DNA of 64,000 nt, from NCBI GenBank assembly GCA_004352715.1, contig SCFE01000028.1:783424-847423 (forward strand), read 5' to 3'. Each line of letters starts with the position of its first letter. The first letter of the stretch is position 1. The translations under genes were made by a program, and so were the position numbers. A model generated the notes under the pieces. The model saw nothing but the letters and a program-made list of their open reading frames with translations. It made no database searches and was not told the origin of the DNA. This document shows, one piece after another, positions 1 through 12,500 of the stretch. Source of the DNA: Hofstenia miamia. Its lineage: Eukaryota; Xenacoelomorpha; Acoela.

Positions 1-2644
1 TAAGAGCCATCACAAATTGTAGACAACGTTTGGGTTAATTAGGGTTAGACATTCTTTTGTAGCACTTCTCAAACATTTTTTCATGTAATTTATGTTGTCA
101 AGGCTTTTTATTCGTGAAAACTTCAACATATGGAAATCATTTTTCAGCAAGAGATTGCAGATTTTCATAGACCCGCGTAAGTGTCATCAGATCCTTAAGA
201 TATCGAGGAGGAGTACATGAAAATATTAATTATTGTCAATGGAAAATACGATTTTTTTTCAAAAACTTTCAAATTCTTCCCACGCCTAATGTTCGGATAA
301 TAAAGCAGTCTGAACGATATTGTTTTCTGCGAACAGATAAGTCAAGTTTCATTCCGGCGTTCTTGAGCCACGTCGGATTGTGTAGCACTGATTTAATATA
401 TATATTATTAATGAATTATGTGTGCTTAAAATTTTTTATAGAAACCATCACAAATTATACAAAATGTAAGGTTCAACCAATTTTGATTTAATTTCCTTAG
501 CCAATCTCTTAAAAACAGTAAAATCTCTCCCATGTGTTCAATGGGTATTTGTTTCACTTGTTTGCGCATTAAATTTGGACCACTTCCCTAAACAACTTGC
601 CAAATTGTTTTCTAAAATTCTGATTTTTTAACCAAATATTAAGGAAGGTGTGTCAGAATATTTTTTAGCGGTACATTACAATTTAAGATTCTGTCAACTA
701 TCAACTCGCCGTTAATCAGAAGACAGCGATCTTGAACAGTGCTTTCTTGCAATTGTTTTACTTATTACTTTAGAAAAATATATTTTTCTGAATTATATAA
801 TAATAAGAATCTAATTTGCATGTACAAAAATATAGTAATTGGTTATATTCATGTTTCCTAATCAAATTAGTATAAGTTAAAAGTGGTTAGTATACATTAG
901 CTAAAACTTGAAGCCAATTTTGAGGTTAATCTTTAATAAACTAATGTCGATTTGATAGAATTGAACTTTGAAAAATTATTTTTGATAATCTTAGTAATCA
1001 TTCATCTAAGTTAATCACTATGGACACAATTTAGCCTACAATACAGATTAATATTTAAAAATGATTTATTCATTGTACGTTTAATTTAAGTGCACAGTTC
1101 CTTGAATATATTTCTTCTCTTTGTTATCAATAGGAAGGGCCCATGACCCTCCTGGGCACGCCACTGGATGTGACTAATGATAATTTTAAATATGCTACGA
1201 AAATACTTTAATTCTATATAGTGTATTTAATGTTTAGTATTACATATTTTTACAAAAATTTTAAAACCATTTAATTGTGAATTAGCAATCCTGATTTGTC
1301 TAACTTTGTACATCATTCCAATAATTAATTTCTTAAGCAAAAGTCGACTTGGAGCAGGGTGTTTGTCCACTCTTAGTAAATTGTTGCTGGGAATTAGTAC
1401 CAGCCAATTACAAATGCAAGGTAAAATGTTACATGAATTGACAAAAAAATCATTAAAATCGGACAAAAATTTTCGCACTGTAACACAATAGAAATACTAT
1501 ACAGGTCACTAAAATAATACACTAAATTAGCATATGCTATCAAAAGCTGACCTTAACCTAGTTACAGCTAACAGTAATCAACCAAGCAAAACCGAAATTA
1601 CCAATATATAGAATTGCTACGCCCTATTTTACAACCTGGAAGGGGTTTCCTTTCCTCCCAATTTCACTTTTGATTATTACCCAAAATGTGTCGAGCTTTT
1701 TTAATGCCACTTGTTGAATTTTCTTAATAAAAATTTTCTAAATATCTGCTCATTCTATGTATTGTATTGCTTTCCAACCGGGGCATAGTCATCCAAATTT
1801 TGAAAAAACTTACCATTTTTATTAGTGTTAAAAAGGAAATAAAGTAAGCACGAAAATAATATTTGATAAGTTAGGAATATATTTTATTTAATTCCAACAT
1901 TTCCTACTGCTAAAGTCAGTATTTAATTTCCTTCAAGAAAATTTTTAGATTTGTTGACGGCCTAAATAAATGATGAATTACATTTCGGAAAGTTCTACGT
2001 TGATAGTGTTATATGTAAAATATTTGTGCAAAGCTTTATTTAAAATTATAATCAAATTTAGAACTAGATGGAAATAGAGACATTCCCTCAAGCCTGAGGA
2101 GCCTAAACAGAACCTAGGTCAAATAAGGTAAACACGTAAAGCTAATTTTTCCATATATATTTATATCATATCCGCAAAAGGCCATTAAAGTCAACGCTTG
2201 CAATAAGATTTAGATAAACTAGCACATTTAATAAGTATATTAAGTTGTATTAACGAATAACTTCAGTTATATAACCACGTTTGTACATTTAACATTTAAT
2301 TGGTTGGTCCAAATGTGATTATTGCAGTTTCCATCTCAGAGTGGGAAATGGGTGCGAAATGTTGCGCGGCGGCGGAGGAATACAAAAAGGGAATAAAAAT
2401 GCGGGTTAGTTGAAAGTGTACTTTCTAGACTTGTTAGTTCTTTTGTTATGGGTATAAATATCTAAACTTTGTATTCGTCAAGACAAATTAATATTTTTTC
2501 GTTTATTAGTGTTTTACTGGATAAATGTTACTAATATTTTTGCATTAGGATTATTTTCGAAAAGCAGTGAACTATGTTGAATTGTTATATTGCAGTTTCA
2601 AAATCAGTGCTAATTATGTGTTTTGCAACCTCGTGTGCAGGTAA
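1..2644. other. Intergenic, AT-rich
   Basis: I see no coding region here. 550-595 is an inverted match to the AAGTTGTTTAGGGAA...CCAAATTTAAT segment at ~33070 and ~35033, so part of the hAT-derived repeat family also lies here. 2336-2395 is a short GC-rich patch without a clear role. Confidence 0.6.
1080..1195. repeat. Copy of a dispersed repeat (shared with 4050-4160)
   Basis: About 110 bp beginning TTAAGTGCACAGTTCCTTGA and ending GATGTGACTAATGATAATTT recurs at ~4053-4160 with a few differences. Both carry GGGCACGCCA(C/G)TGG. By position the second copy is part of the LINE 3' region, so this is a solo LINE tail. Confidence 0.7.
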
Positions 2645-3747
2645 CAGAGATGGAATCGGATCAGATCTCGCATCGGATCGGATCTTCATTTTGAGAAACT
2701 TTGAATGTTTCGGATTGAAAGATTTTTAAAACTTGTGTATTTGTACATTTTATAAATTACACATATTTTGACATTGAATCCTAATTCAAGTGTGCTAATA
2801 ATCTCAATCTAACTGAAATTTTGTAATTGAATTTCATTTTTATACAACAGGTTCCGCGGTATTATTTCCAACAACTTATAAAATTGGTGACGAATACTTC
2901 AAATCTAAACATGCGATTCATGTTAGCAATTACATAAGATCAAATAGTAAAGCAACCAAAAACATTTGTTCGTACAAACTTGCCATTGGAAGAGCAGAAT
3001 TCTAAATAGGATTCCCTCTAATATGTATGTCAAAGAAAAAGCACAGAACACAGAGAAGCAAGTGGAATACTTTCGTTTTGCAAACACTGCCAAAATGTAA
3101 AAATACCAATATAATTTGGGATCCTCTTCAATCAAATACCTCATTTAAATATGTACTCTAAGCAACTTGCAATGCCAAGATCAACTTAGTACTCGGAAAG
3201 TTTGTCATGATTATAATCACTAATACAAAAATGTTTATGGAACCATATCGTCGGCATACTAATAATAGGGTATTAATTTATTTAATGTTACTGTAATATA
3301 ATTTAAATTTTTTCATCCAATATAGTATCCAATTTCACTAAAATTCAAAATTTATTTTTAAATCTCAAATTTTGTTTGAAAATTCATTTTCTATCACGAA
3401 TTTCAATACACTCTACAACAATTTTTTTAATGTCGTGCAAAATATATTTTGGTGTTGCTCATTATTTGCCATTATTTGTGCTAATCTTATTTCATCGCCT
3501 TATCTGCAATGTTGAAGTAAATTTATCTTGTTTGAAACAACTTCAATGCATAATGACATTGCAAAGTGGTTGTTTTTGAATTTTGACATAAAAAATTAAT
3601 ACGACAGGTAATACTATAAGAAACTCAACTATTTAAACTCTATAAATATATTATGATTAAAGTTGATGACAATTTTAGCAACTACATTTCTACAAAGCCT
3701 ATAAATATGTTGATTTGCATGCACTATTATAGAATAGAATAGAATAG

Positions 3748-4050
3748 TACATTGGCATAATTATACACCTCAACAAAAGCTGCTAATACTACACTTAATG
3801 CGTCAATAACAACATAAAATACACAAAAACTATAAAAACATAATAACAAAAACATGGATTCAGAATTATCAGTTTACCCAGTAGAATAGAATAGAATAGA
3901 ATTTCTTATGAAGTGTAGTACATTGGCATAATTATACACCTCAACAAAAGCTGCTAATACTACACTTAATGCGTCAATAACAACATAAAATACACAAAAA
4001 CTATAAAAACATAATAACAAAAACATGGATTATGAATTATCAGTTTACCC
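3748..4050. repeat. Tandem duplication, two copies of ~133 bp
   Basis: 3748-3880 and 3918-4050 are nearly identical, starting TACATTGGCATAATTATACA and ending CAGTTTACCCA. An (AGAAT)n microsatellite precedes the first copy and lies between the two. The unit is probably the tail of the LINE, duplicated through its microsatellite. Confidence 0.8.
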
Positions 4051-4149
4051 ATTTAAGTGTACAGTTCCTTGAATATATTTTTTCTCTATGTTATCCATAT
4101 GGAGGGGCCATTACCCCTATCTGGGCACGCCAGTGGATGTGACTAATGA

Positions 4150-4790
4150 TAATTTTAAACATTTGATTTTTAAATTTAATTCGCTTTGTTTCAATTGGTA
4201 AGTTATTCCATAGATCAACTGCTGAGTTTAAAAATGAATTTTTAAGAAAATGCTTCTTGAACTTCACTTTACTGAATTTGGATGTCCTCGAATGATAAGT
4301 TGAACACGCATATAGGGGAAATTGCAGTTTACTATAAGTTGAGCGCTGGTTTGAGATAATTTTATTAATGAAAAGTATCTTATGAAATATGAAGCATCAT
4401 TAATACAATATAAACGTTTTCCATTCTTAGTAGAATAATTTTCGTCATAAATATTAGCTGCCCATTTGATTGGCGTATCAATTTTATTTATTAATGAGTG
4501 GTTTATGTTATTAGATATTGCAGTATCTGTAATGACTTAATACTAGAGAGTTAACTAACATAAATTTCATTTTTGCATTTATAAAATTGCCTACATGCGC
4601 AATAGTTTTAATTCCCATTGCCATTTTGCGTAACACTATGCGTATGTAATTTGAATAGTTTAATTTATTGTCAATTGTTACTCCAAGATATTTGAAAGTT
4701 TCAACTTGACCAATTTTTGACCCTGAAAAATTTAAAATATGTGATCGATGATCTTTATTAAATGGAGTCATAACACAGAATTCTGTTTTA
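4150..4790 (-). pseudogene. LINE reverse transcriptase, C-terminal fragment
   Basis: Minus-strand reading gives FKYLGVTIDNKLNYSNYI (within 4511-4771), the conserved segment after the RT palm of CR1/Jockey-type non-LTR retrotransposons, then LVNSLVLSHYRYCN. Further along is VDLWNNLPIETKRIK (~4180-4220), typical of LINE C-termini. Stops interrupt it. The 3' side runs toward an (AGAAT)n tract near 3880-3900, as expected for a LINE with a microsatellite tail. Confidence 0.7.
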
Positions 4791-5060
4791 ATGAGATTTA
4801 CAGTTAAATTTTAAAATATTGAAGTATCTTAGCAATTGAGATTCTTTCCTAAGTATATGTCCGTTTTTTATCTCAAGATAGTGTTGAAGCTCTTAAAATT
4901 TTCTACTCGCATTTAGAAAAATCATGAATATTTTTTAAGACCATGTTTATTATTGTTAGAATACTTATTAAAATTCGGATCTGCTTCGGATTGAAAACTA
5001 ATTTTTTTTAAAAAATTCGGATCTTAAAATATTGGATCCGATTCCATCTCTGGCAGGTGA

Positions 5061-6100
5061 GGATGCGGCTGGGGTCTATCAATGTAAATTTCACCCAATT
5101 TCACACATTCTTCTCCACAAATTTGGCTCTGATTGTTAACATTTTGAAAGCACATAGGTATCACCCTCTTCGCTCACTTCGTGATCCTGGCAATTGAAGC
5201 TTGATTGTTTGGAATTGTTAGAAGTCCAGCTCGAAAATTTGATGCAACAATATTGGTATGCTTCAAGATATTTTGCCCCCGATTTCCAAAATATTTGTGA
5301 AATCTCCTAAATTCTATAACAAACTTATCGTGCTTGTAAATCACCAGTGTAGCAGTAAACCGACATCCAAGACAATGTAAAATTGTTTTATGGGCTATGA
5401 CATTTAAGCCACCTATATATTTGGTGTAATCTAAAGCTATATCTGCTTTATTTATTGTGTTGTATGTGAACTCCAAGGTTGCCGTGGATATTGATTTGGA
5501 TTGATACCAACATGTTGATATCAAATCACTTGATTTGATTTGATATGTATTTTCATATCAATTGATTTGAATCGGTTTTAGTTGATTTAGAAATCATGAA
5601 AATGTATACTTCAAAGTTGTAAAATACAATGTACCCCTGCATTAAATTCTCATACTTGTTTTGATGGTAATGGCTCCAAAACCAGCAGTAATACTTGCGA
5701 ACAAATTTTTCACCAATCAGAACAGGTTGATCTGGTGACTGACTTTAAGAGCACTTAGATACATTTTGGAAAGCATATATTGTTAACTAGAGGTGTAAAT
5801 GTGCTGGGCATTCCTGCGTCGAAAACTTAAAGTTTGTTTTTCTATAAAAAATTAGATTATTTTAAAAGGGTTAACTATGCTGAGTTCATGAATCCTAATT
5901 TTTTAGATTAAAAAATTGGACAATGTTTTCGAATGCAAAAGTGGCTTAAAAATAAAATTGTGTGAGTTTAGTAATTTTTCAGATTCTTGAATTTCCTTGT
6001 AGCGATATTAAATGGGCCAAATATAGACTGCAAACTGATGTTTTTGGTGGGCTGGCCTTATGGTAGAAGAAAAAGATAAATTCGCTAAACTTTTTGTTGA
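5061..6100. other. Intergenic, no assigned gene
   Basis: A 116-codon open frame on the minus strand (5174-5524) has no recognisable motif and no splice or promoter support. 5515-5600 is rich in (T)GATTTGAT words. Confidence 0.5.
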
Positions 6101-6205
6101 CTGCATTTTACGACAAATTCGGTTCGGTTTTGTTTCAGGTTGTAATGTCTGATTTGCAAACGGCATAAAACGGTTCGAAAATTTTAAAATAATGAAATTA
6201 CGCGA

Positions 6206-6600
6206 TTGTATTTGAATAAATGTACGTCAGATGCTAGTGTCAAGAATTATAAAATTCCCAAAAGTTCTTGTTTTCTCGTTTATAGCCAAAACAAAATGCA
6301 CATATATAACACTATGATAAAATCTAAATTGACCTACGTTTTTCAAATATGGTATTGCAATTCCGCGAACCTTAACATACTTGAAAACTGCAAAGACGCT
6401 GTACAAAATGGATATTACCACTTGGAAATTATAAGAAAAAACTTAAAACTGAACATATTGCCTATTTCTTTGAATTTAGAAATTTATTTTTCCATAGAAT
6501 TGTTAAAGTAGCAAATTATATGCATCCCGATACTGAGATTGATCTATTCGATTGTTCAAAAAAGGTTTCGAAAACATTAAAATCATTTTTTGGAATTATT
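6206..6600 (+). pseudogene. LINE reverse transcriptase, C-terminal fragment
   Basis: Reads YNTMIKSKLTYVFQIWYCNS, then NILENCKDAVQNGYYH, and after a stop ANYMHPDTEIDLF. The I-KSKLxY...WY/WG pattern and the following helix are the usual region downstream of RT in CR1/Jockey LINEs. The first residues are not recognisable and the copy is truncated at both ends. GGTTCGG words on both sides (6110-6180, 6765-6790) hint at a surrounding MITE. Confidence 0.55.
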
Positions 6601-6829
6601 TCTTGAAATATTTTTTAGAAAGTAAAGTATTTTAATAAAAAAATTTAAAAAAAGTACACACGGAGGGAAGGACAAGGTGGCAGCCACTAGCAGAAATACG
6701 TTTGTTTCGTTTTTTCGATTGAAACCATTCAAGTTATTAGCTTATTAAGTGTTTTGGTTTCAATTTTGAAATGGTTCGGTTCGGTTTCTGAAAATTGCAG
6801 AGCTGCATTGGATCGAAAATTTCCCAATC

Positions 6830-9450
6830 CATATTCAATCAAATCCACAAAATTTGCATGGATCGTTCCACATAGTATGTATATCAACCAGGAAAATTCC
6901 CCGACGAAAAATTACTTGAAGTAACTAGATTGCTTCAACCATGTCTAAATACCAAAGATTACATACACAAACTGTTACTACCAATAATTAAGATTTAGTA
7001 AAATTATCAACAAATTCACACAATTAACTTAATGTGATTTACAGCATTCTTTATTTCTATAGATCTTCCTAGTATCATATTAGCACTGCCTCGCATTAGC
7101 GCAATTAAGAGAGACTGTAAAAAATCTAAAGGGACAGTAGTAACATCTCTATTGTGAATTTAATAAAATTTTTAAGGGCTCTGATTTTTTAATATCTGTA
7201 TTTGCATGCTGTTCGTATTTTTAATTGTTCGTGATCCTCGAAACGAACTGTGTTAAATTTAGATCCCGAATTTCATTTACGATTGAAATAATTCAATGTT
7301 GCGAAGTACTATTCTAATACATGATGGTCATGTTTAGCAAGATGAAGCTCAATTTTAGAGACAAAATTGGATTGAAGAAAGTTCTGGGTAAACTATTGCT
7401 GCATATTCGATATTATCAAGAATTTTTTAGTTGCTCATAATAAAGTATCAGTATGCCGTTACGAAAACCATTAATTTATTTAGCCAATAAACGCCCTAAT
7501 TAATTGCTGTTACCTTTCCATTTTATTTGAGCAAAGACTATGGATTCATTCAAGCAAACAGTTTAATGTAAAATATGATAAGAAACAAATCCGCATTTAC
7601 TTTTTGGAAATCAAGTTAGTATCCTCGAATGTCTATTAGATATTTTTTTAATCTTAATGTTTCAAAATATCGCATTGCGGAAAGTTTAATACTATAGATC
7701 ACATTTTACTTTTCATAATTTGAATAAAAATTTATAGAATGTTATAAAAAAATGTCATGCATTACTGAGTTCGATGTTACATAGTATACGAACTCTCTTA
7801 AGTCAAAATAAATTGTCAGCATTGGATGCTACATGTATTCGTCAAAATTAGTGCTAAACATTCATTGATGGATTAGACGAAAAATTGAAATTGCATATGC
7901 AAATCCGCGGAGCATTTCCTTTTGTGCAAAACTATACACCTTGCAATAAAGCAAGAGGGGCATGAAGTGGTTTCAAGCCCACCAAGTTGGACCATACTCT
8001 GTATAATTGAGAATTTGTTGAATAACGTGAAAAGAAAAGTTTCATAGCACCGTCCTGAATCTAGGTCAGAATTAAAAGCCGTGTGGACAACTTATATAAA
8101 TATTACAAAAAAATTTGCTCAAAGCATGTCTGAAAGAATAATGCTGTCATTCATCAGAAAAGCTATCCTACAAAGTATTGGGTGAATGTTTTAGGATTAT
8201 TTTACCTTATTAACGTATTAAATGTAGAGATTATTAATTTATTATACGGTTTAGAATTTCATAGATATGACAAATTTCCGTGCTCTATTATTTTGGCCAC
8301 ATCTGCAGAATGCCAATTTTAAAGTGTTGAGAATTTTTTGCAATGATTATCCATGTAAAGTATCGAAATTATGATAAGATTTTTGAGCATTTGGTTAGGA
8401 AAATAGAAATTTCGGGCGTCGTTTTTCAAACAATATTTCAGGAGTTCTTTTTGATAATGCCCTAAATATTTACCCATTTCTATTGGGAGTAGAACGCTTA
8501 ATATCAACTTTTTTATATGAAATAGAACAGCGATCTGCAAATGTAAATCAAAACAGATTTATTAAAATCCAATTGCCTATTATTATTTTGAAAAAGATCA
8601 TCAACAGAATTAAATAGTATGTTCATGAAGAAACTAAGACTTGCCAAAAAAATAAAATTTACAAGGAAAAATGTAGAAAAATTGTTTAAAAATATATAAA
8701 CGAAATATTAATAAACAAAGATCCAATTATTTGATAAATTGTACAATAAAATCAATAAATTCACCTAAATTATTTAAAAATAATACACAACGTAAATTTT
8801 CAGAAACTGTATGAAATAGTTGTTTTCAATCAAATGGATTTGTATATTTCATATTAATTCTCTAGTTGTAAAAACCGAATGATAAGAACAGTATAGTGGA
8901 ATTCGGAGAATATATATGTAATAAATATTCTTATCAACAATTTGCTCATGTAGAAATTCATTAAAAATAAATTTTGCATACATAGATTTAAAATTCCTAA
9001 ACCAAATATTAAAATTAAAACACTATTTACAATAATCAGACAATGCGATAGCTATTTAATCAGCCAAACTTACACATTATTTTAAAAACAAAAGAATATG
9101 GTGATTTTAAATATCGAGAAAACTAAGTGTAAGGAATGACTTGCAATATTTTATTAAATAAATGTATGTAATTTTAGAAATTAAAATGAAAATAAACTCC
9201 TCTAACTCTACAGAAAGTCGAAACATTCAATGAAAGCACCAATATGCAGCAAAATTCTGTGATAGAAAATGCAATATAAACTATTCATTATCCAATAAAT
9301 TGTAACTAAACGTCACCGCATTTACAAATAAAACTAATCATTAAGGAAGGTCAAAATATTAAAAATTAATTAAAACCAGAACTCCTACTTAAAGGCAAAA
9401 AATTTGAAAAACATAATTCAATGAGTAGGGGTCCTGTCTACATTTTCCCT
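6830..9450. other. Intergenic downstream of UBAC1
   Basis: AT-rich, without a supportable gene. TTTATT (AATAAA on the minus strand) near 9149-9155 could end the UBAC1 transcript about 320 bp after the distal stop, but such hexamers are common by chance here. Confidence 0.5.
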
Positions 9451-9469
9451 GATTGAAGCAAAAAGCACG

Positions 9470-9597
9470 TTAGGAAAAAGTGATCACATCATACTTTAAA
9501 GGCGGTGGCAGCTTATCCAATGCATTCAGGAATAATCCACATAAACTACCATCATTGCGCATCAATTGCTGGCAAAGGCGGACATTTCTGATGACAT
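9470..9597 (-). CDS. UBAC1: Possible extra C-terminal exon of UBAC1
   Basis: Open for 41 codons, VIRNVRLCQQLMRNDGSLCG and LFLNALDKLPPPLKYDVITF plus S, then TAA at 9470-9472. Acceptor GAATATAG at its start gives two leading bases that complete the codon left by splicing exon 12 at 9699 (G+AT, aspartate); the intron would be 101 bp. Human UBAC1 has no such tail as I know it, so this may be a lineage-specific or alternative C-terminus. The hydrophobic, leucine-rich composition is not random-looking. Confidence 0.5.
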
Positions 9598-12500
9598 CTA
9601 TATTCATGAATGCAAAATACATAAATGCAATCACGTGAATTTAGTAATTAAATTATTAATCTTCGGCGGATTTGAGAATTACAGTTTCTTAACCTAACCA
9701 TGAGGTGGGGAGGAAGAAGTATCTTTGATGTGTCTTTCTGAAGAGTATATATTTGAGACCTGAACTAGCAAAGGTCCTGTGTCAGGATCATTGAGATACT
9801 GATGCATATTATTGGGATGCTCTAGCATATCTTCTAAGGCTAAACAGGAAAATATATTGAATTAGTCTACAATTAAATAAATTTAACCAATAAACCGGCA
9901 GTGGCAAAAGAAAAATATAAAAAAGACATATTTCATTAGTCATATCACAGATATTGAGGTACATATAAATTAAAATAAAGAATTTCGAAAAAAATCAACT
10001 TTTAACATTGCTTACTAGGCGTTCTTTAGATAATTCCAAATTATGTTATATCTACTGAATTGGTAGCCTACACACCCTTTCAATCTACACCCATTTATCT
10101 ATAAAACTGCTCATTTTCGATTTTCGTATGAACTATGCAAAAAGGTATGTCAATTGGCAAGGAAAGCTCGCTATATATATGACAGAAAAATATAACTTCG
10201 CGGTTATTCATATATACAATTGAGGAGTTCATAATCTAATAAACCTTTTGCTTAGAAAACTATTTTCCATAACGACAACAAGAAGCTTAATAAACTGTAC
10301 TGTTCCCCAGCATTTGAAACAAGTTCGTGAGTACTTCTTATAACCGGGAAAAGTGAAACCTTGTTGAAAAGAATAGATAGCATTTAAATTTCGAGGTTAT
10401 ATAGCAACCCACAAGCTAATGATGCCTTCTAAGAGCACAACATCTCATTCTGGCAAAGTACTTTAATAGATGGCAATGACGAGAGAAGTTATTTTTGGTG
10501 ATACTGCATATAAATTACGTCAGTGGATTTGTACTACAATAGTAAATATGCTATAATATAAAATAATTTTGTAATGATATAAACGTGTCTAAACTGACGA
10601 ACCTAAAAGTGTTTTTGGATTATTGAGAGCCAATTGAATTACAGGACTATTCATGATGGCTTTATAAATGTGACTGCTTGGCGACATACCAGCTTGAAAT
10701 TCTTCGACAGATGGCGATCGATCACCCAACAACCAATTGCACTATAAATGTATCCCAAATTAGCCTTGTTGGAAACAAAAACGTACTATAAGGAATATAT
10801 ATATATATAAATTAGACGCCAAATAATGAACTTAAAAATAGAAGCTGTTATTAGTGACATTAAAACCATGATAAAAATGTATCATAACATGAAAATATAT
10901 CGATAAAAATAATGATGATACAAAATGATATTCCTGATTTCAGCCTTAAGGCCAGGATAGCACGATTAGCAAATAGTTACTTAAATAAAACCCAAACATT
11001 CTTACAAATAGTAGACAATGAATATAGCGTTGAACAAAATTCTCAAATTATTGTTTGCAACAATTAAGATAATACTTAGTTTTTCGCAGGAAGATATTTT
11101 CATTGTGATTGCAAATCTTTTTGTACGAGTTTTTGAGCAAACATTTATAGAACTTAAATTTGATATTGTAAAAATTCATTTAAAATCTAGTAAAAATACT
11201 TTGACCAATTAGAGTTGCTTAACTAAAGTGACAAATATATAAAGATGGCTGAAGCAACACCCGATCTGAGGCTAATTCACACATAGTAAAACACTAAGTA
11301 CTGAATATAATGTCTTAATTTCTATTACAATAGAATTAAAAACTTTGGATGACATCAATTGAGAATCCAAACCTAATAGCTGTGTGTGATGAATACAGTA
11401 ATATATGATATAAAACAGCAAAATAAAGAACGACAATACAATAATTCTGTCAAAAGACATCTGTTTAGTTTGAAAATATAACGCTTAACAATGGAATTAC
11501 TGACAATACCTAAAATTAATGTAGCAGATAAATAGCCGTGCGCTTATCAAAACAGTAATGCAAAGCAACATCAGCAATTATCAATTCTACATGTGCTTCC
11601 GAGAACTTATTATGCTTATTAATGAATGTTATTAATGAAATTATCATGCATGAAGATAGAAAACATGTAGTCAAATGTTTTTGGGCATCGACTCATGATA
11701 TCATTTAATGTCGCAAAACTAAGAAAAAAAGACAAATTAAATAAAAATAAAAAAAGAAAATCTTACAGCGTTGGCTTGATTATTACAATTCACCCTCAAT
11801 GCGTCTAGTGATTCCTGGAATTCAAAACCCATCTCGAGCAAGTGAGTTAAAGCCTAAAACAAAGGCACTAAGTAAAAACCACACATAAGCAGTTTATGGG
11901 TTTAATTGAGCTAAAAAGTTGGAAGTTTTGTTCGATTGTTTTGTGAAGCAACACTTCAACATGTCTTTTACTACATTTGGAGTCAAATTAATTTAGATTA
12001 AAATCTGCGACTTTTTAATCGTAAGAAGCCTCTACCACTCATTTGACAATAGTAAAAAATTAGTGAATTATTGAAAAATTGCGACCCTTCCACACTGAAT
12101 TCACTCAATTTAAATATGAGTAAAAATGTAAAAACATGAAATTTAGAAAGTATAGACAATCCGGGATACAGACTGTATATTTAGAGCAAAGAAAACGTAC
12201 AACGTAGAAGTTTATAGGATGACTTACGTACATATAGAATATGTTAGCTGCATGAATATAAATAGCAAGTCATTAAGAAAGGAAAACATACGATACACAT
12301 AAAAATTACGAAAATAACAAATTACACGGGGAATTTATTCCGTGATGAAAGTGAGAGATAGTTTCTATAGTTATCAAATAAAAATTCAACTGTGCTTTTA
12401 AATAATTAGCGAAGTATTGATTAATTTTACAGCAAATTGGTGTTGTTGTGGATGAGATAACAGGGCAAACATTAATTTTATCAAATTACAATCCAAGACC

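Larger units (their letters stand above)
2645..5052. mobile_element. hAT-type element, 2.4 kb, with nested LINE
   Basis: The left end CAGAGATGGAATCGGATC is the inverted repeat of the right end (5034-5052). Flanks GCAGGTAA (2637-2644) and GCAGGTGA (5053-5060) are an 8-bp target duplication with one difference. Words of GGATCGGATC type repeat just inside both ends. No transposase is visible; the interior holds a LINE 3' fragment and a tandem duplication. Confidence 0.75.
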
